Origin: Nocardia abscessus
Lineage (GTDB): Bacteria > Actinomycetota > Actinomycetes > Mycobacteriales > Mycobacteriaceae
NCBI RefSeq assembly: GCF_015477775.1
Contig: NZ_JADLQO010000027.1
Span: 1 to 57,183, forward strand
DNA length: 57,183 bases
Reading direction: 5' to 3'
Position 1 is the stretch's first letter, and the number at the start of each line of letters is the position of its first letter. The notes under the pieces are model-generated. The model was not told where the DNA came from. It made no database searches and was given only the letters and a program-made list of their open reading frames with translations. A program made the translations under genes and the position numbers. Below, piece by piece: positions 11,166 through 18,791 of this stretch.

Positions 11166-11665
11166 CCCTCACCGCCCCAGAACGACCGCATCGGTCGCGA
11201 GGAGCGCGAGCGCGAGACGCCGGACAGAAGCAGGTCCGCGAACAGCTCCGCCTCGTCCTCTTGGTGGTCGGCGAACTCGCTGCGTCCGAGTACTCGCCGG
11301 ATCAGCGTCGGATCGATGCTCGGCAGGAGCCGTTGCACCCCGGCCGAGCCCGCGGACCCGGCGTTGTGATCGAGCACCATATGGCCGGTCTCGTGCGCGA
11401 TGATCTGGTCGATATGGAAATCGGTCGTGCCGGCGGCGTAGGCGATCACGTCGACATCCGTGCATTCCAGCCACAGCCCGCACGGTGTGCCGCGGCCCGG
11501 CTCGAGGGTGCCCGGTAGCAGCGTCGAAGCGACCGGTATCAGCTCGATGGGCCGCCCGCGCCATTCCCCAAGGGCGGTCAGGAATTTCTCTCTGTTCCAC
11601 GGCGACGGAACCAGTGCCATCACGGCCTCGCGCGCAGCCATCACCCGCTGCGTCGAGTCGTCCAT
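11162..11665 (-). CDS. ImmA/IrrE-like HExxH metallopeptidase-family protein
   Basis: 167 residues. Zinc motif HETGH (His91, Glu92, His95), followed about 40 residues later by QEDEAELFADLLL, where Glu138 or Glu140 fits the third ligand of ImmA/IrrE-type gluzincin-like peptidases. Family members cleave or sequester repressors; here no HTH domain is attached and no repressor gene adjoins. The ATG at 11665 has a strong GGGAGGGGGG ribosome-binding site, and TAAAGT at 11704-11709 (minus strand) is a good -10. It is first in the operon with the MAB_1171c protein and P450, overlapping by GTGA. The substrate is unknown. Confidence 0.82.
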   Translation of the reverse strand: MDDSTQRVMAAREAVMALVPSPWNREKFLTALGEWRGRPIELIPVASTLLPGTLEPGRGTPCGLWLECTDVDVIAYAAGTTDFHIDQIIAHETGHMVLDHNAGSAGSAGVQRLLPSIDPTLIRRVLGRSEFADHQEDEAELFADLLLSGVSRSRSSRPMRSFWGGEG

Positions 11666-11749
11666 CGAAGCCCCCCTCCCACCGAAAACCTTGTGGTGAT
11701 CGGACTTTACCGCGCCCAGCCGACGCCGGCGGAGTCGAGAGGTGGGGGT

Positions 11750-11771
11750 GGCACCGAACGGCGGCGGTGCC
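11750..11771 (-). terminator. Hairpin after the pirin gene
   Basis: GGCACCG at 11750-11756 and CGGTGCC at 11765-11771, loop of eight bases. Located 40 bases past the pirin stop, reading on the minus strand. No T-run. Confidence 0.5.
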
Positions 11772-11810
11772 GGTGCGTGGCGTACGGAGCCGAATCGAGG
11801 GGTGCCCCCG

Positions 11811-12800
11811 TCAGTCCCGGGCCGAACCGATACGGCGCTTGCGGGGCTTCAGATGCAGCCCGGGCAGCGGTGGCGCGGGAATGCGCTGCCGCGGGGGATG
11901 GCCCGTGATGTCGGCGAAGCGGGTCACGTCGTGGTTCTCCCAATCGGCTCGTGCGGTGACGATGTCCTCATGGCTGCGGCCGACGAAGTTCCACCACATC
12001 ACCAGTTCCTCGCCGAACGGCTCGCCGCCGATCAGCGCGAAGTGCGCGCCACCCGCACTGCCGAGCCGCAGTTCGTCGCGTTCCGTGCCCAGGTACAGCA
12101 GCGGACCGGGGGCGAGTTCGGTGCCTGCGACCGTGACCTGCCCCTCGATCACCAGCACCGCGTGCTCGAAACGAGGGTCGAGCGGAAGGGTGACGTCGGC
12201 TCCCGGCTCCACCCGCACGTCGGCCCCGACGATCGGCGTGTAGGCGATCGCCGGCGACGTCACCCCGGCCAGCGAGCCGATCAGCACGATCGCCCGGAGG
12301 CCGGGTGCGTCAACGATCGGCAGTTCGCGATGCTGCTCGAAGTGCGGGGCGATGCCGGTGCGGTCACCGGGCAGCGCGATCCACAGCTGCAAGCCGTGCC
12401 CGGCGGGTGCGCCCTCGACCGCGTACTCGGAATGGGCGATGCCGCGTCCGGAGGTCATCAGGTTCAGCTGGCCGGGTTCGATCTCCACATCCGAGCCGAC
12501 CGAGTCGCGATGCCGGATACGGCCCTCGAACGGCCAGGTCACCGTTTGCAGGCCGATGTGCGGATGTGGATCGATGTCCGGCGGCGCGCCCGTCTTGGTG
12601 ACCGTCGGCGAACCGAAGCGGTCGAGGAAGCACCACGCGCCGACGGTCGGCAGATCGCGCTGCGGCAGCACGCGTTCGACGAAGACGCCGCGCACTCCGC
12701 CGAGCGGCACTTCACGTGCCGGATACTGCTCCGCGACCGGGCCGGGCCCCGGCGCGGGTTCGCAGAGCGTCTCGGCCGGACGTGCGTCCAGATCGCTCAC
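11811..12800 (-). CDS. Pirin-family cupin protein
   Basis: 329-residue bicupin. The GTG at 12800 is chosen because it overlaps the upstream stop (GTGA) and gives VSDLDARPAETLCEP. The N-terminal cupin carries the pirin metal residues in DPHPHIGLQTVTW (paired His) and a later ARGIAHSE-like segment, here SGRGIAHSEYAVEG. The C-terminal cupin has WWNFVGRSHEDIVTARADWE, typical of pirins. Pirins are iron-binding proteins, some with quercetinase activity and some regulatory; the role here cannot be fixed. Co-transcribed with the AhpD-GNAT fusion upstream. Confidence 0.93.
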   Translation of the reverse strand: MSDLDARPAETLCEPAPGPGPVAEQYPAREVPLGGVRGVFVERVLPQRDLPTVGAWCFLDRFGSPTVTKTGAPPDIDPHPHIGLQTVTWPFEGRIRHRDSVGSDVEIEPGQLNLMTSGRGIAHSEYAVEGAPAGHGLQLWIALPGDRTGIAPHFEQHRELPIVDAPGLRAIVLIGSLAGVTSPAIAYTPIVGADVRVEPGADVTLPLDPRFEHAVLVIEGQVTVAGTELAPGPLLYLGTERDELRLGSAGGAHFALIGGEPFGEELVMWWNFVGRSHEDIVTARADWENHDVTRFADITGHPPRQRIPAPPLPGLHLKPRKRRIGSARD

Positions 12801-13591
12801 CGAGTGACGCCCTTGCCGATCACGTGCGCGTCGTACTGCGGGTGCTTGTCCAGGTACGCCTTGATGAACGGGCACAGCGGCCGGATCACGCGCTCACGCG
12901 CGACGACGTCCTCGATGGCTTTCCCGGCGAGGACGGAGCCGAGGCCCTTGCCGGAGAACGCGCCGTCGATCTCGGTGTGCGTGAACACCGTCTCGTCGTC
13001 GCGTTCCTCGTAGTCGGCGAAACCGGCCAGTTCCCCGCCGTGGAACACCTCGTAGCGATGCCGCTCGTCATTGCGGACAACCTTGGATTCCGAAGCTGCT
13101 TCGGTCATGGTTCCCTTCTCCTTCCGTGCGCGGACCGGGTGCTTGCTGAGGATCGAGACCCGATTGAACGCGCCGATCGTGGTGGCCACCCAGATGACGA
13201 CAGACAGCTGATCATCCGTCAGATGCCGGCGAGCGAACGCGTACTCACGCTCGATGACGTCTTCGCCAGGAAGCGTCGCGGTGACTTCCGCGATCGCCAG
13301 CACGGCCTGCTCGAACGGGGTGTACGTGCCGCCGCGCCGCCACCCCGGCAGCACCGCGATCTCCTGCTCGGTGGCCCCGGCCGCAGAGGCGGCGCGGTAG
13401 TGCACGTCGAGGCAGTACGCACAGCCGTTGAGCTGGGAGACGCGCAGATTGATCAGTTCGACGATCCGGCGATCCAGCCCCACCGCCGCCGCGGCGGCCC
13501 TGACCTCGTTCGCGACACTGTTCAGCGCGCGGAACGCGGTCGGCGTCTGCTTGTCGATCCAGACGCGATCACGCGGTGTTTCGGGCCTCAT
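12797..13591 (-). CDS. AhpD-like carboxymuconolactone decarboxylase fused to GNAT acetyltransferase
   Basis: One open frame of 264 residues carries two families. Residues 1-161 are AhpD-like: DRRIVELINLRVSQLNG followed by the redox motif Cys57-Ala-Tyr-Cys60 and His64, as in alkylhydroperoxidase-type carboxymuconolactone decarboxylases of about 155 residues. Residues 162-264 (from 13108) are a complete small GNAT of the YjdJ type: TEIDGAFSGKGLGSVLAGKAIEDV then CPFIKAYLDKHPQY. At the junction an AAGGAG ribosome-binding site precedes the ATG at 13108, so the GNAT may also be made alone. This looks like two adjacent genes joined by loss of a stop; a sequencing error is possible. Overlaps pirin by GTGA. 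Confidence 0.85.
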   Translation of the reverse strand: MRPETPRDRVWIDKQTPTAFRALNSVANEVRAAAAAVGLDRRIVELINLRVSQLNGCAYCLDVHYRAASAAGATEQEIAVLPGWRRGGTYTPFEQAVLAIAEVTATLPGEDVIEREYAFARRHLTDDQLSVVIWVATTIGAFNRVSILSKHPVRARKEKGTMTEAASESKVVRNDERHRYEVFHGGELAGFADYEERDDETVFTHTEIDGAFSGKGLGSVLAGKAIEDVVARERVIRPLCPFIKAYLDKHPQYDAHVIGKGVTR

Positions 13592-13724
13592 ATTCGTGGG
13601 ATGTTAGCCCCCGTGGGTGAACGGCGCGGACCGGGCCGGCAGATAAGCGGACTTCGGTCCGGAGGATCGGGTGTCGGGTGGGGAGGGCCCGCGGCCCCCG
13701 CGGTCGGGAGCGCCGCCCGTGGGG

Positions 13725-13750
13725 GTCCGGCGCTGCACGCAACGCCGGAC
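13725..13750 (-). terminator. Terminator hairpin after the quinol monooxygenase gene
   Basis: GTCCGGCG at 13725-13732 and CGCCGGAC at 13743-13750 form an 8-bp stem with a 10-base loop. It begins eight bases beyond the stop at 13758, closing the MerR-reductase-monooxygenase operon. Confidence 0.6.
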
Positions 13751-13757
13751 CGCACGC

Positions 13758-14051
13758 TTACCCGATCTCGGTGAACCGCCGAAGCTGGAACGGCTCGACC
13801 AGCACGTCCTCCAACGCCGTCGCCAAGGTTTTCAGGTGAGGCGTCCGGAAGTGTGCGGCCAGGGCGTCCTCGTCGGTCCACTCCTCCAGCAGCACCATCC
13901 GGCTCGGGTCGGTGGGGTGCAGGTAGAGCTCGTACCTGATGCAGCCGTCCTCCGCGAGCGTCGGTTCGATCATGCCTTGCAGCAGATTCCGCAATTCCGC
14001 CTCGCGACCCGGCCTGGCGAGGAACCGGACGTTGAGCGTCAACGTCGACAT
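13758..14051 (-). CDS. Antibiotic biosynthesis monooxygenase-type (YgiN-like) protein
   Basis: 97-residue ferredoxin-like alpha/beta-barrel domain of the ABM family: LNVRFLARPGREAELRNLL, GCIRYELYLHPTDPSRMVLLEEW, and the helix DEDALAAHFRTPHLK. Relatives such as YgiN oxidise quinols without a cofactor, and others act in heme or polyketide chemistry; the substrate here is unknown. It lies 24 bp downstream of the aldo-keto reductase on the same strand. It is therefore the third gene of the MerR-controlled operon, and both enzymes may detoxify the same quinone or aldehyde inducer (inference). Confidence 0.88.
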   Translation of the reverse strand: MSTLTLNVRFLARPGREAELRNLLQGMIEPTLAEDGCIRYELYLHPTDPSRMVLLEEWTDEDALAAHFRTPHLKTLATALEDVLVEPFQLRRFTEIG

Positions 14052-14075
14052 GAGCGTCTCCTGTTCTGGTGTGGG

Positions 14076-15086
14076 TTATTCCCTGCCCGCCGACGTGAAG
14101 GTCATGTCCGCGTACCGATTTCCGGCGACCTGGCCCGCGATCGGTTCCAGCGTCGCCAATTCGTCGGCGGTGAGCGCGATCGTCGCGGCGGCCACGTTGT
14201 CCGTGAGCCGGGTCCGGCTTCGGGTGCCGGGAATCGGGACCACCGCGAGGCCGTGCACACCGGCCTGTGCGTGCACCCAGGCCAGTGCCACCTGCGCCAA
14301 CGTGATGCCGCGCGCTTCGGCGATGGCGCGCAGCGGGCCGAGCAGCTCGGCATTGCGGGTCGCGTTCTCGCCGGAGAACCGCGGCATCGAGGAACGGAAG
14401 TCCTTCGCGTCCGTGGTGCCGGTGAACGAGCCGGTGAGGAAGCCGCGTCCCAGCGGTGAGTACGGCACGAACGTCACGCCCAGCTCCGCCGCCGCGGATA
14501 CCACGGTGCGTTCGACGTCGCGGGAGAACAGCGACCATTCCGACTGCACGGCCGCGATCGGATGCACCGCGTGCGCCGCACGCAATTCGGCCCCGGTCAC
14601 TTCGGACAGGCCGAGTGCACGGACCTTGCCCTCCCGCACCAATTCCGCCATCGCGCCGACCGTGTCCTCGATCGGCACGGCGGGGTCCTTGCGGTGCATG
14701 TAGTACAGATCGATGGTGTCGATCCGGAGCCTGCGCAGGCTGCCCTCCACCGAGCCGCGGATGTAGGCGGGGGAGTTGTCGAAGCCCCGGTAGGCCGGGT
14801 CGTCGGCCTTGCGGACGATGCCGAACTTGGTGGCGAGGACCACCCGGTCGCGCTCGGCGCCGACGAAATCGCTGAGGAATTCCTCGTTGTGCCCGGAGCC
14901 GTACACGTCGGCGGTGTCGAACAGCGTGACGCCCAGCTCCAGCGCCCGATCCAGGGTGGCCCGGGACTCGGTGAGGTCGCTGGGCCCGTAGAACTCGCTC
15001 ATGCCCATGCAGCCGAGGCCCTGCGTCGCCACCTGGATGCCGCCGGTGCCCAGTGTGGTGGTGGGAAGCGTGCCGACCGTTGTCAT
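14076..15086 (-). CDS. Aldo/keto reductase, MerR-linked
   Basis: 336 residues with the complete aldo-keto reductase tetrad: Asp57 and Tyr62 (FDTADVYGSGHNEE), Lys87 (LATKFG) and His131 (LYYMHRKDP). The NADPH site near the C-terminus is PIPGTRSRTRLTDNV. It resembles the YakC/AKR13 group acting on aldehydes and quinones. ATG at 15086 overlaps the MerR stop (ATGA), so both are translated together. The MerR-family partner and the downstream ABM monooxygenase point to an inducible detoxification operon. Compare the reductase at 5037-6047, which lacks the histidine. Confidence 0.94.
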   Translation of the reverse strand: MTTVGTLPTTTLGTGGIQVATQGLGCMGMSEFYGPSDLTESRATLDRALELGVTLFDTADVYGSGHNEEFLSDFVGAERDRVVLATKFGIVRKADDPAYRGFDNSPAYIRGSVEGSLRRLRIDTIDLYYMHRKDPAVPIEDTVGAMAELVREGKVRALGLSEVTGAELRAAHAVHPIAAVQSEWSLFSRDVERTVVSAAAELGVTFVPYSPLGRGFLTGSFTGTTDAKDFRSSMPRFSGENATRNAELLGPLRAIAEARGITLAQVALAWVHAQAGVHGLAVVPIPGTRSRTRLTDNVAAATIALTADELATLEPIAGQVAGNRYADMTFTSAGRE

Positions 15087-15562
15087 ACCTTGATCCCTTC
15101 GCTGTCGTGCGCGGTGACCATGTCCGGCTGGTCCGCCTCGACTTTGCCCTCGTACAGGGCGATCTTGTGGTCCAGCACGGCCAGGGTCTGACGAAGTTCA
15201 TCGATCTTGGCGAGTACGTCGGCGCGGGTGTCCCGGAACATCTCCAGCCGCTGCGGGAGCGTGGCGTCTCCGGCCCGCACCAGCTCGGCGTAGCGGACCA
15301 TGTCCGCCACGGACATACCGGTCGTGCGCAGGCGGCCGATCAGCGCCAGCCATTCCAGATCCCGGTCGCTGAACCGGCGCTTGCCGGAGTGGTCCCGGCC
15401 GATGTAGTCCATCAACCCGATCCGCTCGTACCAGCGCAGCGTGTCCCGGCTCAGCCCCGACCGCTCGGACACCTCTCCGATCGAATACCGCGGCAGCTCC
15501 CGGTCGTCGTGCGCAGGAGACGCGGTTTCGTTCACGATTGCGCTGTGTTCTCGAACGCTCAC
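15083..15562 (-). CDS. MerR-family transcriptional regulator
   Basis: 159 residues, GTG start at 15562. The N-terminal winged helix is YSIGEVSERSGLSRDTLRWYERIGLMDYIGR with RRFSDRDLEWLALIGRLRTTGMSVADM, followed by a coiled coil (about residues 95-140, LEMFRDTRADVLAKIDELRQTLAVLDHKI) for dimerisation. The effector part is short and has no clustered cysteines, so a metal ligand is unlikely. It heads the operon with the aldo-keto reductase and ABM protein. A 14-bp perfect palindrome lies upstream at 15605-15618, overlapping the probable promoter, and is its likely binding site. Confidence 0.93.
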   Translation of the reverse strand: MSVREHSAIVNETASPAHDDRELPRYSIGEVSERSGLSRDTLRWYERIGLMDYIGRDHSGKRRFSDRDLEWLALIGRLRTTGMSVADMVRYAELVRAGDATLPQRLEMFRDTRADVLAKIDELRQTLAVLDHKIALYEGKVEADQPDMVTAHDSEGIKV

Positions 15563-15592
15563 TGCACTCGCCTTTCCCGTTGAACAACGACG

Positions 15593-15620
15593 ACGCTAGT
15601 CACCTGGAGTGCACTCCAAG
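15593..15620 (-). promoter_or_regulatory. MerR-type operator and promoter
   Basis: TGGAGTGCACTCCA at 15605-15618 is a perfect 14-bp palindrome. On the minus strand, TAGCGT (15598-15593) is a TANNNT -10, and TTGGAG (15619-15614) overlaps the palindrome as a -35. The 15-bp spacer by this reading is atypical (MerR promoters usually have 19), so the -35 assignment is uncertain. Confidence 0.6.
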
Positions 15621-15685
15621 CAAGAGTTGTTCTCGATTTTCCAGCGCCCGCCGGTCGGCGAATTCCGTGGGAAGGATCGTGCGCC

Positions 15686-16054
15686 TCAGCTGTAGTCGGG
15701 CATTTGCTGGACCGCCCACTTGTTGCCGTCCGGATCGGCGAAGAAGGTGAACAGGCCCCAGCCGAGGTCCTGGACCGGAGTGGCGTCCACACCGGCGGCG
15801 ATCAACTGCTGGTAGGCGTCCTCGGCGCTGGCGACCACCATCTGCATGCCTTCGACGCTGCCCGGCGCCGCCTCGGTGATGCCCTCGCCCAAGCAGATGG
15901 AGCAACCGGAACCGGGCGGGGTCAGCTGCACGAAGCGCAGGTTCTCGTTGACCCGGTGGTCGTGATCGGCCTGGAAGCCGATCTTGGTGTAGAAATCCTT
16001 GGCGCGGTCGACGTCGGTCACCGGAATGGCGACGAGCTCGATTTTCCAGTCCAT
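15686..16054 (-). CDS. VOC-family (glyoxalase/bleomycin-resistance fold) protein
   Basis: 122-residue vicinal-oxygen-chelate protein. Paired beta-alpha-beta-beta-beta modules are visible: IELVAIPVTDVDRAKDFYTKIGF at the start, and GLFTFFADPDGNKWAVQQ near the end, the usual GxxxxFxDPDGN signature. Metal-ligand positions are not obvious, as in many non-enzymatic or uncharacterised members. Expressed as a single gene on the minus strand; the MerR operator region lies beyond its stop. The function could be small-molecule binding, or an isomerase or dioxygenase activity. Confidence 0.88.
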   Translation of the reverse strand: MDWKIELVAIPVTDVDRAKDFYTKIGFQADHDHRVNENLRFVQLTPPGSGCSICLGEGITEAAPGSVEGMQMVVASAEDAYQQLIAAGVDATPVQDLGWGLFTFFADPDGNKWAVQQMPDYS

Positions 16055-16100
16055 CCGGCGAGCATTCCATCGTGCGCCGACAAAGTCCCGGATTCCGGCC

Positions 16101-16112
16101 TACGCTGGGAAC
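16101..16112 (+). promoter_or_regulatory. Leaderless -10 element of the small membrane gene
   Basis: TACGCT at 16101-16106, then six bases before the ATG at 16113. It fits TANNNT with the transcription start at the first codon; no ribosome-binding site is present. Confidence 0.5.
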
Positions 16113-16316
16113 ATGCCTGGAAAGGACATCGACCGCATCAGGGCTCGTTCGGCCTGGGCGACGGTCAAGGAAAGCCCGGTGATCACCGCGGTCGCGATCG
16201 CGCCGTTCGCGCTCGCGCTCGGCGTGGTGTGGTGGTTGTTCGGCGGCCTCGCCGCGTTCGCGCTGCTGCTCGTCCTGGGTGCGGTCGTCGTGGTCGGCGG
16301 CAGGTTACTGCGCTGA
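16113..16316 (+). CDS. Small two-segment membrane protein
   Basis: 67 residues. The ATG at 16113 (MPGKDIDRIRARSAWATVK) is preferred to an upstream in-frame start inside the divergent VOC gene. A basic N-terminal helix of about 20 residues leads into two hydrophobic segments, roughly residues 25-42 (AVAIAPFALALGVVWWLF) and 46-64 (AFALLLVLGAVVVVGG). The family is unknown. The leaderless -10 supports expression. Its stop lies inside a bidirectional hairpin shared with the convergent phosphatase. Confidence 0.7.
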   Translation: MPGKDIDRIRARSAWATVKESPVITAVAIAPFALALGVVWWLFGGLAAFALLLVLGAVVVVGGRLLR

Positions 16317-16344
16317 CCGCGCGTTCACCGCGTGCGGTCAGCGC
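16310..16344. terminator. Bidirectional hairpin containing both stop codons
   Basis: GCGCTGACCGC at 16310-16320 and its complement at 16334-16344, loop 13. The stem contains the stops of the membrane gene (16314-16316) and of the phosphatase (16338-16340), so one structure probably ends both transcripts. Confidence 0.65.
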
Positions 16345-16829
16345 GGAATGTGGAAGTGTGTCAGCTCTCCGGTACCTGTGTCGACGTCCGCCCAGGCGCG
16401 GTCGAAGCGCAGCACCGCCAGCGCCGAGGTCGGGAACTTCCGGCTGAGTTCGACGGCGGCCGCGCCGTCGCGATTGCCCGCCAGCTCCCACGCCGTCCAC
16501 GGCATGCCGGGCGCGTGCCCGATCACCAGCAGGGTCGCGACGTCGTCGTCGCTGAGCCGGACCAGTTCGATGAGCGTCTCCGGCGCGGCCTCGTAGATAC
16601 CCGCTTCGAAGACGACCGGCGCGGTGATGCCAGTGGCAGTCAGCGTCTCGCGGGTCCGCGTGGCGGTGGAACAGCGCACGGCGTCGATCGGCGGCTGGGT
16701 GTCGCGCAACCACCCGCCCGCGAGTCCGGCTTCGCGCCGACCGCGCGGAGCCAGCGGTCGCTCGTGATCGTCGACGCCCTCCGGATACGCCGATTTGCCG
16801 TGCCGCATGAGGATCAGAGTCCGCGCCAT
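16338..16829 (-). CDS. SixA-like histidine phosphatase
   Basis: 163 residues of the phosphoglycerate-mutase-like superfamily. The phosphohistidine motif is RHGKS in ARTLILMRHGKSAYPEG; the later catalytic His is in LLVIGHAPGMPWTAW. The arginine of STATRTRETL fits the phosphate pocket. The short single-domain form matches SixA, which dephosphorylates histidine-containing phosphotransfer proteins, though actinomycete relatives are mostly untested. The start at 16829 is preferred: TACCGT (16841-16836 on the minus strand) lies six bases upstream, consistent with a leaderless mRNA. Confidence 0.9.
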   Translation of the reverse strand: MARTLILMRHGKSAYPEGVDDHERPLAPRGRREAGLAGGWLRDTQPPIDAVRCSTATRTRETLTATGITAPVVFEAGIYEAAPETLIELVRLSDDDVATLLVIGHAPGMPWTAWELAGNRDGAAAVELSRKFPTSALAVLRFDRAWADVDTGTGELTHFHIPR

Positions 16830-17011
16830 GCAGATACGGTAAGGCCTCCGGGCGCGAGGTCTCGACCACACTCGAGGCAAACTGAAAGCGGCATCACATC
16901 ACGCGCCGCCGCGGGCGACCCCCGTGGCGATCGTGACGGACGCCGCTCATCTGTCCACCACAACCCCATGGGTGGCCACAGCCCACGTACTTCTTCGAGG
17001 ATCAGCACAAT

Positions 17012-18682
17012 ATGGCCTACGTAATCACGCAGCGTTGTTGCAACGACGCCAGCTGCGTCTCCGAGTGCCCGGTCGACTGCATCCGTCCCACCCCGGATCA
17101 GCCGGAGTTCGCGACGACCGAGATGCTCTACATCGACCCCGACACCTGTATCGACTGCGGCGCCTGTGTCGACGCGTGCCCGGTGGAGGCCATCTTCTCC
17201 GAGGACGACCTGACGGCTTCGCTGGCGCGGTTCCGCGACATCAATGCCGCCTACTTCCAACGGCATCCGCTGGAGTCGAACTTCGATCCGATCGTCACCC
17301 CCGCGCGGCCGCCGAAGGAGCTGGGCACCCTGCGGGTCGCGATCGTCGGCGCGGGCCCCGCGGCCTGCTACGCGGCCGACGAACTGCTGCGCAGGGCCGA
17401 CGTGGAAATCGAGATGTTCGACCGGCTGCCCACCCCCTGGGGCCTGGTCCGGGCGGGCGTCGCGCCTGATCACCCCGGCACCAAGACGGTCTCGGGCATG
17501 TTCGAGTCCGCGTTCCGCCGTGAGACGTTGCAGTACTACCTCAATGTCGAAGTGGGCACGCACATCTCGCACGAGGAACTGCTGCGCCACCACCACGCGG
17601 TGATCTACGCGGTGGGAGCCTCGAGCGACCGCAGGATGGGCGTCCCGGGGGAGGACCTGCCGGGCAGCCACTCCGCCACCGAGTTCGTCGCCTGGTACAA
17701 CGGCCACCCCGACTTCGCCGACCGGACCTTCGACCTGTCCGGCGAGCGGGCCGTGATCGTCGGCAACGGCAATGTCGCATTGGACGTGGCGCGCGTGCTG
17801 ACCGTCGACCCGGACGAACTCGCCAAGACCGATATCGCCGACCACGCGCTGGAGACTCTGCGGCAGAGCAATATTCGCGAAGTCGTCGTACTCGGCAGGC
17901 GGGGTCCGCTCCAGGCGGCCTACACCTCGCCGGAATTCCTGGCGCTCGCGCATCTGAAGGGCGTGGACGTGGTCGTGGACGAGACCGACCTGGAACTGGA
18001 TCACGCCAGCCAGGCGATCGTGGACGATCCGCAGGTGGAGCCGTCGCTGGCGTTGAAGTACACCCTGGCCCAGGAGTACGCCGGGGGCCGCAGGGCCGAA
18101 GGCAACAAGCGGATCGTGTTCCGCTACCTGACTTCGCCCACCGCCCTCACCGGCACCGAGCGGGTCGAGTCCATCGAAATCGTGCACAACGAGCTGTTCG
18201 AGGAAAACGGTCAGCTCGTGGCGCGGCCGACCGACCGCACCGAGAGCATCGACACCTCGCTGGTGCTGCGGTCGATCGGCTACCGCGGTGAGCGGGTCGG
18301 CGAGCTGCCGTTCGACGAGCGGCGCGGTGTCGTGCCGAACGAGCACGGCCGGGTCATCGGCGAGGACGGGACGATGCTGAGCGGCGTGTACGTCAGCGGG
18401 TGGATCAAGCGCGGCCCTCGCGGTGTCATCGGTTCGAACCGGATCGACTCCGAGGAGACGGTGGAGCTGCTGCTCGCCGACTTCACCGCGGGCAAACTCG
18501 CTGCGCCGCAAGCCGACCGCGCCGCCCTGAAGGCACTGCTCGCCGAGCGTCAGGCCGACCTGGTCGACCGCGCGGGCTGGCGAGCGATCGACCAAGCGGA
18601 GAAGTCCGCGGGCAAGTCCGCGGGCCGCCCCCGGATCAAGTTCACCACCCGGGAAGACCTCCTCAAAGCCTCCCGCGGCTGA
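17012..18682 (+). CDS. fprB: Ferredoxin/ferredoxin-NADP reductase fusion (FprB type)
   Basis: 556 residues. Residues 1-75 form a seven-iron-type bacterial ferredoxin, with cysteine patterns CCNDASCVSECPVDC and CIDCGACVDACPVE. An adrenodoxin-reductase-like flavoprotein follows from about residue 105: FAD motif VAIVGAGPAACYAADEL, conserved TPWGLVRAGVAPDHPGTK, NADPH motif VIVGNGNVALDVARVL, and the C-terminal GWIKRGPRGVIGSNRIDSEE. This is the mycobacterial FprB architecture. It moves electrons from NADPH to iron-sulfur proteins and could serve P450s, including the reductase-less BM3-like enzyme in this window (inference). Single gene; a strong hairpin follows. Confidence 0.96.
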   Translation: MAYVITQRCCNDASCVSECPVDCIRPTPDQPEFATTEMLYIDPDTCIDCGACVDACPVEAIFSEDDLTASLARFRDINAAYFQRHPLESNFDPIVTPARPPKELGTLRVAIVGAGPAACYAADELLRRADVEIEMFDRLPTPWGLVRAGVAPDHPGTKTVSGMFESAFRRETLQYYLNVEVGTHISHEELLRHHHAVIYAVGASSDRRMGVPGEDLPGSHSATEFVAWYNGHPDFADRTFDLSGERAVIVGNGNVALDVARVLTVDPDELAKTDIADHALETLRQSNIREVVVLGRRGPLQAAYTSPEFLALAHLKGVDVVVDETDLELDHASQAIVDDPQVEPSLALKYTLAQEYAGGRRAEGNKRIVFRYLTSPTALTGTERVESIEIVHNELFEENGQLVARPTDRTESIDTSLVLRSIGYRGERVGELPFDERRGVVPNEHGRVIGEDGTMLSGVYVSGWIKRGPRGVIGSNRIDSEETVELLLADFTAGKLAAPQADRAALKALLAERQADLVDRAGWRAIDQAEKSAGKSAGRPRIKFTTREDLLKASRG

Positions 18683-18692
18683 CGATCAGGAC

Positions 18693-18721
18693 GCCGGTCG
18701 GATCCCCGAGATCCGACCGGC
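18693..18721. terminator. Bidirectional terminator after fprB
   Basis: GCCGGTCGGAT at 18693-18703 and its perfect complement at 18711-18721, seven-base loop. It lies between fprB and the convergent thioesterase gene. Confidence 0.75.
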
Positions 18722-18791
18722 GGGGTAACTCACCGGGTACGTCCAAAACCCGACCGGTCACCCAACGCGGGACCTGAACGCGAATTCCGCG

